Shown here piece after piece: positions 1-7,053 of a stretch of 13,710 nucleotides of DNA. The stretch is taken from NCBI GenBank assembly GCA_002482865.1, contig DLGU01000101.1:35670-49379 (forward strand). Reading direction: 5' to 3'. This DNA is from Porphyrobacter sp. UBA7686. Its GTDB lineage: Bacteria > Pseudomonadota > Alphaproteobacteria > Sphingomonadales > Sphingomonadaceae. How positions within the stretch are numbered: the first letter of the stretch is position 1; each line of letters opens with the position of its first letter. The notes beneath the pieces were generated by a model. The model did not search any database, had not been told where the DNA came from, and saw nothing but the letters and a program-made list of their open reading frames with translations. The position numbers were made by a program, and so were the translations under genes.

Positions 1-16
1 CGCTAGCGTGCGACAA

Positions 17-1873
17 ATGCCCGAAATCCGCCGTCTCCCTTCCGCGCTTGTGAACCGTATTGCAGCGGGTGAGGTGGTCGAACGCCCGGCTGCGGCCCTG
101 AAAGAGCTGGTTGAGAACGCGATTGATGCAGGGGCCCGGCGAATCGGTGTGGTGCTGGCGGATGGGGGTTTGCAGCGGATCGAAGTGGTCGATGATGGCT
201 GCGGGATGGCGCCGGACGGCATGGCGCTGGCGCTGGAACGGCACGCGACATCCAAGCTGCCCGATTCGCTGATTGGCCCGGAAGGCGCGATCGAACTGGT
301 GACGACGCTCGGCTTTCGCGGTGAAGCTTTACCGAGCATCGCCAGCGTGGCGCGCCTGACCATCGAAAGCCGTGAGGCGGGCGCTGCCGAAGGCTGGCGG
401 CGAGTCGTCGATCATGGCGCGGTGCTGGCTGATGAACCCGCTGCGCTCCCGCCCGGCACCCGGGTGCGGGTGGAAGACCTGTTCGCCAAGGTGCCCGCGC
501 GCCGCAAGTTCCTGCGTACCGCGCGCAGCGAATATGCTGCCTGCCTCGATGTGGTGCGGCGGCTTGCGATGGCGCGGCCGGATATTGCCTTCACGCTGGA
601 GACCGTTGGGGATGCGGGCAAACGCACGGTGCTGTCCCTGCAAGCGGATGAAGCGCTGGCAACCCGTGTGGCGCGGATCATTGCGCATGAGCTGAAGGAC
701 AATTCGGTCGCCATCTCGCAGGAGCGCGACACGCCCTACGGGATGATGCGGCTGACGGGGCTGGCGGGTTTGCCGACCTATAATCGCGGCGTGGCCGATC
801 ATCAGTACCTGTTCGTCAATGGCCGTCCGGTGAAAGACCGGCTGCTGGTCGGCGCCGTGCGCGGGGCCTATGCCGATATGCTCGCAAGGGATCGCCATGC
901 GGTGCTGGCCCTGTTCCTCGATCTTCCGCCGCAGGATGTCGATGTGAACGTCCACCCGGCCAAGACAGAGGTGCGCTTTCGGGATTCTGCGGGCGTGCGC
1001 GGGTTTATTGTTTCGGGGCTGCGGCAGGCACTGGCGACGGGGGATCGGCGTTCTGCGCAGGGGCCGGATCGGGCGGCAATGTCGCGGTGGCAGGCCGAGC
1101 CGGTCGCACCAACAGCTGCTCCGATAGCTCCGATGCTGGAGAGCATTTTTACGGGCCGTGACTGGAGCGCTTCGCAGCCCCGCCTCGGCGAAGCGCGTAC
1201 CGCGTGGAATGCGCCGCTCGCCCAGCCACAGGGCCGCGCCGAGGAAGCCGCCCCGGTGCCTGCGGAGGCGCAGCAATACCCCCTCGGCATTGCGCGCGGG
1301 CAGGTGGCGAACACCTATATCGTGGCCGAATCTGCCGATGGGCTGGTGCTGGTTGATCAGCACGCTGCGCATGAACGCCTCGTCCTCGAACGCCTGCGCG
1401 CGGCCGGGGCGGAGGAAGCCAACCGCCGCAGCCAAGCCCTGCTGGTCCCCGATGTGGTCGAACTGGACGAGGTCGATTGCGACCGACTCGAAGACGCTGC
1501 CGAGGGACTGGCGCGCTACGGCCTCGTGATCGAACGCTTCGGCCCAAGCGCGATGCTGGTCCGCGCGGTTCCGGCAGCGATTGCCAAGGCGGACAGCGCG
1601 AAGCTGCTCCGCGATCTTGCCGACGACATCGCCAAGCACGGCAAGCAGGAAGACAGCGGCGCGCTGCTGCTGGCCGAGCGGCTCGAACTGGTGCTGGCGA
1701 CGATGGCCTGCCACGGATCGGTGCGGGCCGGGCGGGTGCTCAGCGTGGCGGAGATGAACGCGCTGCTGCGGGAGATGGAGGCCACGCCGCGCTCAGGCCA
1801 GTGCAACCACGGGCGGCCGACGTGGGTGAAGCTAAGTATGGAGGACGTCGAGAAGCTGTTTGGGCGGCATTAG
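17..1873 (+). CDS. mutL: DNA mismatch repair protein MutL (endonuclease-type)
   Basis: MutL couples mismatch recognition by MutS to strand nicking and removal. Numbered from the ATG at 17, the protein has 618 residues. The N-terminal GHKL ATPase is clear: NRIAAGEVVERP (13-24), catalytic Glu33 with Asn34 in KELVENAIDAG, DDGCGM (59-64) and GFRGEAL (99-105). A proline/alanine-rich linker spans roughly 345-425. The C-terminal domain carries DQHAAHERLVLE from about residue 447, which fits the DQHA(X)2E(X)4E metal site of nicking MutL proteins, followed by ACHGS and the CNHGRPT motif near the C terminus. This arrangement is known from bacteria without MutH, so strand incision is probably done by MutL itself. 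A GTG at 8 would add three residues; I prefer the ATG because the conserved start is close to MPEIRRLP. It converges on ychF. Confidence 0.96.
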   Translation: MPEIRRLPSALVNRIAAGEVVERPAAALKELVENAIDAGARRIGVVLADGGLQRIEVVDDGCGMAPDGMALALERHATSKLPDSLIGPEGAIELVTTLGFRGEALPSIASVARLTIESREAGAAEGWRRVVDHGAVLADEPAALPPGTRVRVEDLFAKVPARRKFLRTARSEYAACLDVVRRLAMARPDIAFTLETVGDAGKRTVLSLQADEALATRVARIIAHELKDNSVAISQERDTPYGMMRLTGLAGLPTYNRGVADHQYLFVNGRPVKDRLLVGAVRGAYADMLARDRHAVLALFLDLPPQDVDVNVHPAKTEVRFRDSAGVRGFIVSGLRQALATGDRRSAQGPDRAAMSRWQAEPVAPTAAPIAPMLESIFTGRDWSASQPRLGEARTAWNAPLAQPQGRAEEAAPVPAEAQQYPLGIARGQVANTYIVAESADGLVLVDQHAAHERLVLERLRAAGAEEANRRSQALLVPDVVELDEVDCDRLEDAAEGLARYGLVIERFGPSAMLVRAVPAAIAKADSAKLLRDLADDIAKHGKQEDSGALLLAERLELVLATMACHGSVRAGRVLSVAEMNALLREMEATPRSGQCNHGRPTWVKLSMEDVEKLFGRH

Positions 1874-1883
1874 CCACACTGGT

Positions 1884-1965
1884 CGTCGTCCCGGCGAAGG
1901 CCGGGATCCAGAGTGGCAGACGTCACTGCGGAAGCAACTGGGCCCCGGCCTTCGCCGGGGTGACG
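1884..1965. repeat. REP-like paired palindrome between convergent mutL and ychF
   Basis: Two 27-base arms (1884-1910 and 1939-1965) are inverted copies with about four mismatches, separated by 28 bases. Each arm is itself a palindrome with core CCCGGC-GAAG-GCCGGG or its complement, so the RNA could fold either as two short hairpins or as one long one. This resembles the dispersed REP/BIME elements that are abundant in sphingomonad and other alphaproteobacterial genomes. Lying between two convergent stop codons, it may act as a bidirectional transcription end, although no clean U-tract follows either side. No REP-associated transposase is in the window. Confidence 0.85.
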
Positions 1966-2002
1966 AGTTAGGGGGAGGGCTAGGGCCGCCCCGTCTCACC
2001 CC

Positions 2003-3103
2003 TCAAACATTGAACTTGAACAGCAGCACATCGCCGTCCTGCACGACGTATTCCTTGCCTTCCTGCCGCAGCTTGCCCGCTTCCTTCGCGCCAGCTTCGC
2101 CGCCGAGCGCGACGTAGTCATCATAGGCAATCGTCTCGGCGCGGATGAAGCCGCGTTCGAAATCGCTGTGGATCTCGCCTGCCGCCTGCGGGGCCTTGGC
2201 GCCATCGGGGAAGGTCCATGCGCGCGCTTCCTTGGGGCCGCAGGTGAAGAAGGTCTTGAGGCCGAGCAGCTTGTACCCGGCCCGGATCACGCGGGCGAGA
2301 CCGCTTTCGCTGAGGCCGAGCGCTTCGAGGAATTCGCCCCGATCTTCCACGGGCATCGTCACCAGATCGGCTTCGATGGCAGCGGACACGACCACCGCTT
2401 CGGCACCCTCAGCCGCCGCCTTGGCGAAGACCTTGGCCGATAGTTCATTGCCCTCAGCCGCGTCTTCTTCGGCGACATTGCAAACGTAAAGCACCGGCTT
2501 GGCGGTGAGCAATTGCGCTTGTTTGAACAGCCGCTCTTCCTCGTCATCGCCCGGCACGGTCAGGCGCGCAGGCTTGCCTTCACGCAGCAGTTCGAGCGCC
2601 TGCCCGAGCACGCTCGCCATGGCCTTGGCTTCCTTATCACCCGCAGCGCCGCGCTTTGCCGCTGCCGGCACGCGCTTTTCAAGGCTTTCGAGGTCGGACA
2701 ACATCAGTTCCGTCTCGACCACTTCGGCATCCGCAATGGGATCGACCTTGTTGGCGACGTGCTGAATATCGCCATCTTCGAAGCAGCGCAGCACGTGGAC
2801 GATCGCATCGACCTCGCGGATGTTGCCGAGGAACTGGTTGCCGAGGCCTTCGCCCTTGCTTGCACCCTTCACGAGGCCGGCGATGTCAACGAAGCCGAGC
2901 TGGGTTTCGATGATCTTGGCGCTCTTGGCGATGGCGGCAATCTTGGCGAGGCGTTCGTCGGGCACGGCGACCTGACCGACATTGGGCTCGATCGTGCAGA
3001 ACGGATAATTTGCGGCCTGCGCGGCCTGCGTCTCGGTCAATGCATTGAACAAGGTGGACTTGCCCACGTTGGGCAGGCCAACGATCCCGCAACGGAAACC
3101 CAT
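2003..3103 (-). CDS. ychF: Ribosome-binding ATPase YchF (Obg-family P-loop protein)
   Basis: YchF is a conserved translation-associated ATPase of the Obg subfamily that binds ribosomes and is linked to stress responses. The 366-residue length matches the family. The start MGFRCGIVGLPNVGKST contains the Walker A loop (residues 9-17). A DIAGLVKGAS segment gives the G3 region. The usual NKxD specificity motif of GTPases is replaced by NVAEED, in agreement with the family's known preference for ATP. The C-terminal TGS domain (about 282-365) includes LKTFFTCGPKEARAW and ends in GDVLLFKFNV. The ATG at 3103 is preceded by a modest AAGAGA ribosome site. Upstream on the same strand is the dehydrogenase gene, 67 bases away; rplY and pth lie further upstream, a neighbourhood often seen in alphaproteobacteria. 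Confidence 0.96.
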   Translation of the reverse strand: MGFRCGIVGLPNVGKSTLFNALTETQAAQAANYPFCTIEPNVGQVAVPDERLAKIAAIAKSAKIIETQLGFVDIAGLVKGASKGEGLGNQFLGNIREVDAIVHVLRCFEDGDIQHVANKVDPIADAEVVETELMLSDLESLEKRVPAAAKRGAAGDKEAKAMASVLGQALELLREGKPARLTVPGDDEEERLFKQAQLLTAKPVLYVCNVAEEDAAEGNELSAKVFAKAAAEGAEAVVVSAAIEADLVTMPVEDRGEFLEALGLSESGLARVIRAGYKLLGLKTFFTCGPKEARAWTFPDGAKAPQAAGEIHSDFERGFIRAETIAYDDYVALGGEAGAKEAGKLRQEGKEYVVQDGDVLLFKFNV

Positions 3104-3130
3104 GATGATTGTCTCTTGGCTATCTGGAAA

Positions 3131-3157
3131 GCGCCGCCCTTAGCGGGCAGTCGGCGC
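3131..3157 (-). terminator. GC-rich hairpin between the dehydrogenase gene and ychF
   Basis: GCGCC at 3131-3135 pairs with GGCGC at 3153-3157, and an inner GCCC/GGGC stem closes a five-base loop, leaving a four-base bulge. On the minus strand only a short TTT follows, so this is at best a weak terminator or attenuator. It lies in the 67-base gap just upstream of the ychF ribosome site. Confidence 0.3.
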
Positions 3158-3170
3158 GCTGGCTAGAGCC

Positions 3171-4166
3171 TCACCGTTCATGCACAGCGCGGACCAGCGG
3201 CCCGGCGCGCGAATTGCCGAGCCATTCGGTCTGCACGCGCGCAGTCACTTCGTTGATCGGCACCTGCGGCTTGTTGCCGGGCGACACGGGTAAGCGCAAC
3301 GGACGGGTGCCGGGCGCTTGCGCGATCAGGCCCGCGATGGCGCGCGCGACGTCCATCGGATCATTGCTGCGGCCCGATCCGTCCTCGGTGCCCATCGCGG
3401 CGACCTGGCTCGGATAGCCATCGGTATGCATCGCCTCTGCCCGCGCCTTCAGCGCCGCTGAATAGGCATTGCGATTGACCCAGACCTTGGTGGGATAGCC
3501 GCCGGGTTCAATGATGCTGACGTCGATATGATGCGGCACCAATTCATAAGCGAGCTGTTCGCTCATCGCCTCGAGCGCAAATTTGGTGGCAGAGTAATGC
3601 CCGGAATAAGGCGTGATGACACGGCCCAATTGGCTCGAAATCTGGATGATTTGGCCAGCGCCCCGCTTGCGCATCCCCGGCAGCACCGCGCGCGCCATGC
3701 GGTGCGGGCCGAACACGTTGGTTTCGAACATCAAGCGCGTCGCTTCCATGTCCTGCACTTCGATGGGCGAGGTGATGCCGATGCCAGCATTGTTGACGAG
3801 GACATCGATGGGTCCGCGGTTCATCTCCTCGGCGGTTGCCACGCCTCGGGCGCAGCTATCATCCGAGGTCACATCGATCTCGATAATGAAAATCGGAAGG
3901 CTGTCTTTGCGTGCGATCTCAAACAACTCTGTGGCCTCGGGTCGAGGAATGTTGCGCATGGATGCAAACACCTTGGCACCTTGCCGCGCCAGCAGCTCGG
4001 CAGCGAGCCGCCCGAAGCCCGAGGAACACCCTGTTATCAAGACGCTTTTGCCTGTGAGGCTGGTTTCAGGATTGAACACAGGCTCGGCAGCTCCCGCACG
4101 GACCGTAGCGGCGAGCGAGGCGGTGGCAGCGGCGGAAGCGAGCAAGGTGCGGCGGTCGAGGCGCAT
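3171..4166 (-). CDS. Short-chain dehydrogenase/reductase with N-terminal Tat signal
   Basis: Classical SDR oxidoreductase that would use NAD(H) or NADP(H); the substrate cannot be told from sequence. I take the ATG at 4166 (331 residues). It has an AAGGAT ribosome site, clears the upstream kinase-like gene by 25 bases, and begins MRLDRRTLLASAAA, a twin-arginine motif followed by an alanine-rich hydrophobic stretch and a likely cleavage near VRAGAAE. An in-frame ATG at 4226 would add 20 residues but overlap the upstream gene. The fold signatures are TGCSSGFG (45-52) for the cofactor loop, DVLVNNAGIG, the SSQLGR serine segment and the YSATK catalytic pair. PGGYPT follows the active site, as in many SDRs. 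Export with bound cofactor through Tat is an inference; glucose-fructose oxidoreductase of Zymomonas is a known precedent for a Tat-exported nucleotide-cofactor enzyme. Confidence 0.88.
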   Translation of the reverse strand: MRLDRRTLLASAAATASLAATVRAGAAEPVFNPETSLTGKSVLITGCSSGFGRLAAELLARQGAKVFASMRNIPRPEATELFEIARKDSLPIFIIEIDVTSDDSCARGVATAEEMNRGPIDVLVNNAGIGITSPIEVQDMEATRLMFETNVFGPHRMARAVLPGMRKRGAGQIIQISSQLGRVITPYSGHYSATKFALEAMSEQLAYELVPHHIDVSIIEPGGYPTKVWVNRNAYSAALKARAEAMHTDGYPSQVAAMGTEDGSGRSNDPMDVARAIAGLIAQAPGTRPLRLPVSPGNKPQVPINEVTARVQTEWLGNSRAGPLVRAVHER

Positions 4167-4191
4167 GGGCTGTATCCTTGGCGGGTAGGGG

Positions 4192-4698
4192 TCAGCCAAG
4201 ACTATTGGCTTTGCGCCATTGCGCAAGCGCCTCGGGGTTCCGCAAGCGGATCACCTTGCCCGAATATCCCGCTAAGTTCGCCTCGGTGCGCACGCGCGGG
4301 CCGGTGTTCCAGTTTATCACGTACCAGAAAAATGCAGCATCGAAGCGTTCGGGGCAGCCTTCGGGCATGTCGGGTCGGGAACGGCCTCGATGGGTGAGGA
4401 TGCGCTTTGCGAGCCGCCACAGGCACAGACGGATCGGGAAATCGAGGTAGATCACCGTGTCCGCCCGTTCCAGACGCGGGGCGAGGGTGCTGCCATAGTT
4501 ACCCTCGATCAGCCATGCATCTTGCGCCACGACCTCAGCGAGCCGAGCAGTCAGCTCAGCTTTCTCGGTCTCGACCCAACCCGCCTGCCAGCCCAGCTGA
4601 TCCATGTGGACGAGCGGAAGGCCCATAAGTGGGGCAAGCTCGCGGGCGAGAGTGCTCTTCCCCGAACCGCAGGGGCCGATGAGGAGGACGCGTTGCAT
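4192..4698 (-). CDS. P-loop adenylate-kinase-like protein (FlaR / topology-modulation-like)
   Basis: A 168-residue nucleotide-binding protein. Walker A is GPCGSGKST at residues 8-16. HMDQLGWQAGW (31-41) and WLIEGNYGSTL (62-72) are typical of the adenylate-kinase-like group often annotated as DNA topology modulation protein FlaR, and VIYLDFP (82-88) forms the Walker B-like strand. An Arg-rich lid segment follows at about 94-120. The true substrate of this group is uncertain, so the label should not be read as evidence of topoisomerase activity. The ATG at 4698 lies five bases beyond the pth stop codon, so the two genes are almost certainly co-transcribed and probably translationally coupled. 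The dehydrogenase gene follows 25 bases downstream. Confidence 0.82.
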   Translation of the reverse strand: MQRVLLIGPCGSGKSTLARELAPLMGLPLVHMDQLGWQAGWVETEKAELTARLAEVVAQDAWLIEGNYGSTLAPRLERADTVIYLDFPIRLCLWRLAKRILTHRGRSRPDMPEGCPERFDAAFFWYVINWNTGPRVRTEANLAGYSGKVIRLRNPEALAQWRKANSLG

Positions 4699-4703
4699 GG
4701 GCC

Positions 4704-5273
4704 TTAGCCCTGCATTCTCAGAGCGACATCATTCATGAACCGCACGTCATCGCCCTTTGCCAGCCACTCGGCCTCCGCGCCGATTGCGCCCAGCATGGCG
4801 ACCAGATCGTCCTGCTCGTCCTTGGCGAAATTGCCGAGCACGTGGCCTGTCACACGGTCCTTGTGTCCCGGATGGCCGATGCCGAGCCGGATGCGGCGGA
4901 ACTCTGCTCCCAGATGCTGGTCGATAGACCGCAGACCGTTGTGCCCCGCATGACCGCCGCCCTGCTTCACCTTGACCTTGAAGGGGGCGAGGTCGAGTTC
5001 GTCATGGAACACGGTCAGCGCATCGGTGCCGAGCTTGTAGAAGCGCAGGGCTTCACCGACCGCGCGGCCGCTTTCGTTCATGAAGGTGGCGGGCTTCAGG
5101 AGCAGCACCTTCTGGCTGCCGATCCGCCCTTCCTGCACCCAGCCTTGAAACTTGGTCTGGATGGGGCCGAAGCCGTGCATATCGGCAATGACGTCCACGG
5201 CCATGAAGCCGACATTGTGCCGGTGGAGCGCATAGCGCGGTCCGGGATTTCCAAGGCCGACCCAGATTTGCAT
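4704..5273 (-). CDS. pth: Peptidyl-tRNA hydrolase
   Basis: Releases tRNA from prematurely dropped peptidyl-tRNA, recycling tRNA in the cytoplasm. At 189 residues it is the usual bacterial Pth size. It opens MQIWVGLGNPGPRY with Asn9, has the catalytic His19 in LHRHNVGF, Asn66 in KPATFMNESG, Asp91 in VFHDELDL, and Asn112 in the glycine-rich GGGHAGHNGLRSI loop. FRRIRLGIGHPG is also characteristic. These correspond to the known active-site His, Asp and Asn residues of the E. coli enzyme. The ATG at 5273 has an AGGGGA ribosome site. It lies 93 bases downstream of rplY with a hairpin between them and is immediately followed by the kinase-like gene. Confidence 0.97.
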   Translation of the reverse strand: MQIWVGLGNPGPRYALHRHNVGFMAVDVIADMHGFGPIQTKFQGWVQEGRIGSQKVLLLKPATFMNESGRAVGEALRFYKLGTDALTVFHDELDLAPFKVKVKQGGGHAGHNGLRSIDQHLGAEFRRIRLGIGHPGHKDRVTGHVLGNFAKDEQDDLVAMLGAIGAEAEWLAKGDDVRFMNDVALRMQG

Positions 5274-5307
5274 GGCAAGTCCCCTAGCTGCCGCTCACAC
5301 AAAACGA

Positions 5308-5341
5308 AACGCCGGACTTCCCATTGGAGAAGCCCGGCGTT
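5308..5341 (-). terminator. Hairpin terminator or attenuator between rplY and pth
   Basis: AACGCCGG (5308-5315) pairs perfectly with CCGGCGTT (5334-5341). After one mismatch, CTTC/GAAG extends the stem around an eight-base loop. On the minus strand the stem is followed by TTTCGTTTTGTG, a broken U-tract, as expected for an intrinsic terminator reading out of rplY. Because pth begins only 35 bases beyond it, partial read-through could set the L25 to Pth ratio. Confidence 0.7.
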
Positions 5342-5366
5342 CTGTAGCCGTTGATGGCGAACCGAA

Positions 5367-5978
5367 TTACTCGGCGTCGGCGGTGGTCGTATCGCCTTCG
5401 CTGCTCTTGAGCGCCGAAGGGGCGACGAGCGTGGCGATGGTGAAGTCACGATCGGTGATCGCGCTGGTGACGCCCTTGGGCAGGGTCACTTCGCTGATGT
5501 GGATCGAGTCGCCCAGATCCTTGCCGGTCACGTCGATCTGGATGTCATCCGGAATGTCGGCGTTCGGGCAGATCAGTTCCAGCTCGTGACGAACGATGTT
5601 CAGCACGCCGCCCTTCTTGAGGCCGGGCGATGCGTCTTCGTTGATGAACACGACGGGCACCTGCACCTGAACCATGCTGTCGCCGGTCATGCGCAGGAAG
5701 TCGACATGCAGCGGACGATCGGTCACCGGGTGGAACGCAACATCCTTGGGCAGAGTGCGAATGGTCTTGCCACCGATCTCGATGTTGACGATCGAGTTCA
5801 TGAAGTGACCTGTCATCAATTGCTTGATCAGTTCCTTCTGCTCGACGTGGATCAGGGTGGGTTCTTCCTTGCCGCCATAAATGACAGCAGGTGTCCGACC
5901 ATCGCGGCGAATTGCACGGGAGGCTCCCTTGCCAGCCCGTTCGCGCGCTTCAGCCGGCAGGTTCAGAGCTTCGCTCAT
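5367..5978 (-). CDS. rplY: 50S ribosomal protein L25, long (Ctc/TL5) form
   Basis: Binds 5S rRNA in the large ribosomal subunit. The 203-residue length is that of the two-domain Ctc/TL5 form rather than the short E. coli L25. The N-terminal L25 domain (about 5-95) includes [15 protein letters not shown] and [11 protein letters not shown]. The C-terminal TL5-type beta domain (about 100-190) includes [18 protein letters not shown] and [15 protein letters not shown]. It ends in a short acidic, threonine-rich tail. The ATG at 5978 has a GAAAGG ribosome site. It is the first gene of a probable rplY-pth cluster, with a hairpin after its stop codon. Confidence 0.96.
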   Translation of the reverse strand: MSEALNLPAEARERAGKGASRAIRRDGRTPAVIYGGKEEPTLIHVEQKELIKQLMTGHFMNSIVNIEIGGKTIRTLPKDVAFHPVTDRPLHVDFLRMTGDSMVQVQVPVVFINEDASPGLKKGGVLNIVRHELELICPNADIPDDIQIDVTGKDLGDSIHISEVTLPKGVTSAITDRDFTIATLVAPSALKSSEGDTTTADAE

Positions 5979-6059
5979 AATCGTGCCTTTCGAATGCGTG
6001 TTTGAAGGTAGTCATTCCGCGCACCGCCTCCAGGGATGACCGGAGCGCCGAAGCGCGGG

Positions 6060-6088
6060 CCCTTAGAGAGAGAAGGCCGGTTTGGCAA
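6060..6088 (-). promoter_or_regulatory. Candidate sigma-70 promoter of rplY
   Basis: Read on the minus strand, TTGCCA (6083-6088) is followed after exactly 17 bases by TAAGGG (6060-6065), then a GC-rich CCCGCGC discriminator as is common at ribosomal-protein promoters. The -10 match is poor, so this is only a candidate. The -35 overlaps a small CGGTT-TGGC-AACCG hairpin (6078-6091). Confidence 0.35.
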
Positions 6089-6107
6089 CCGCTTTAGGCC
6101 GCAGCCC

Positions 6108-7037
6108 TCAGGGCAGGCGACGGATGCGGTAGCCTTGCGCCTCAAGCAGAGCAGCCAACCCGTCCGGCCCGACAAGGTGCGCGGTGCCGACAGCGATCAA
6201 GGGGAGGGGGGCCTCTTGCAGCAGCGGGCTGAGCGCAGCGGCCCAGCGGCGATTGCGCTCCGTGAGCAGGGCGGCGCGCAAGGCGGGATCGGCCAGAAAG
6301 CCCTCGCGGGTGGATTGTTCGATCGTCGCAGCATCACCTGCCATCCACGCGCGCTGGAGCCGGGCGGGGTCCTTGCGCGCGGCCTCGCTCCCCCGCACCA
6401 CGGCGGCGAGCATGCTGCGCTGCTGCGCTTCGGTCAGGCGATCGAAGATGGAAAGCTGCGCCGCAGCGCCTTCCAGCTCGCGCACCGGACGGTCGGCAAA
6501 GTCACGGATGAGCGCACGGTCGACCCCATTGGCCGGATCGCCGGTCGCATCGACCTGCGCCAGCATGATCGCCGCCGCCCAGGTTTCGACTGCGGCAAAG
6601 CGCGTGCGATCAATCTCGCCGCGCTCCAGCAAGTCGGTGAGTGGAGTGGCCAGATCGTCCGGCAATCTTTGTTCGAGGGGCGGCTGGTCCGGTGTGGTGC
6701 TCAGTTCCGTGAAGGTCCCGGCGACCCGCTTGCCATCATCCAGCGCGGCAATCTCGACCACCAACAGGTCGGCGGCATCCGTCGCCTGCGTGATTGCAGG
6801 CGTGCGCCATTCGGTGTCGTCGGGGAGGGCGTGGATCGTGCCGACCATCCAGCCCTCCACCGTTCCATCGGCCGAGGCGATTTCATAGAGCAGCGGATTG
6901 GGCGGGGCCCTGTCCGCTCCGGCCTCGCCGGGTGCATCGCTGCATCCGGCAAGGCCAAGCAGGAGGAGGGGGGCAAGGATCGCAGCTGCGGCACTACGCA
7001 CCGCTGTCAGCAATCCCGCCCCCCGATCCAAGGTCAT
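6108..7037 (-). CDS. TraB/GumN-family lipoprotein
   Basis: A 309-residue member of the TraB/GumN family (Pfam TraB fold, related to the TIKI metalloproteases of animals); the bacterial function is not established. The N terminus has a hydrophobic segment ending in LLGLAGC, a lipobox with Cys32, followed by Ser, so an outer-membrane lipoprotein is likely. Family signatures are VGTIHALP (GxxH with His69) near the start of the domain, LLVVEIAALDD with a conserved acidic residue, and IAVGTAHLVGPDGL close to the C terminus. It lies 16 bases downstream of a second TraB-like gene and is probably co-transcribed with it. No good ribosome site precedes the ATG at 7037, which suggests coupling to the upstream gene. 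rplY begins 129 bases further on in the same direction. Confidence 0.85.
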   Translation of the reverse strand: MTLDRGAGLLTAVRSAAAAILAPLLLLGLAGCSDAPGEAGADRAPPNPLLYEIASADGTVEGWMVGTIHALPDDTEWRTPAITQATDAADLLVVEIAALDDGKRVAGTFTELSTTPDQPPLEQRLPDDLATPLTDLLERGEIDRTRFAAVETWAAAIMLAQVDATGDPANGVDRALIRDFADRPVRELEGAAAQLSIFDRLTEAQQRSMLAAVVRGSEAARKDPARLQRAWMAGDAATIEQSTREGFLADPALRAALLTERNRRWAAALSPLLQEAPLPLIAVGTAHLVGPDGLAALLEAQGYRIRRLP

Positions 7038-7053
7038 CGCGGCAGCGCCCCGA

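Noticed and set aside
329..1714. Long open frame of 461 codons on the minus strand
   Set aside because: It lies wholly opposite mutL, whose motifs are all conserved. The translation has no domain pattern and is rich in Arg, His and Gln, typical of an antisense shadow in GC-rich DNA.
4167..4226. Twenty-codon upstream extension of the dehydrogenase
   Set aside because: It overlaps the end of the kinase-like gene and would place the twin-arginine signal internally; the ATG at 4166 has a ribosome site.
3528..4397. Plus-strand open frame of 289 codons opposite the dehydrogenase gene
   Set aside because: It is the antisense of a clear SDR gene, has low-complexity Arg/Gly/His content and extends into the kinase-like gene.
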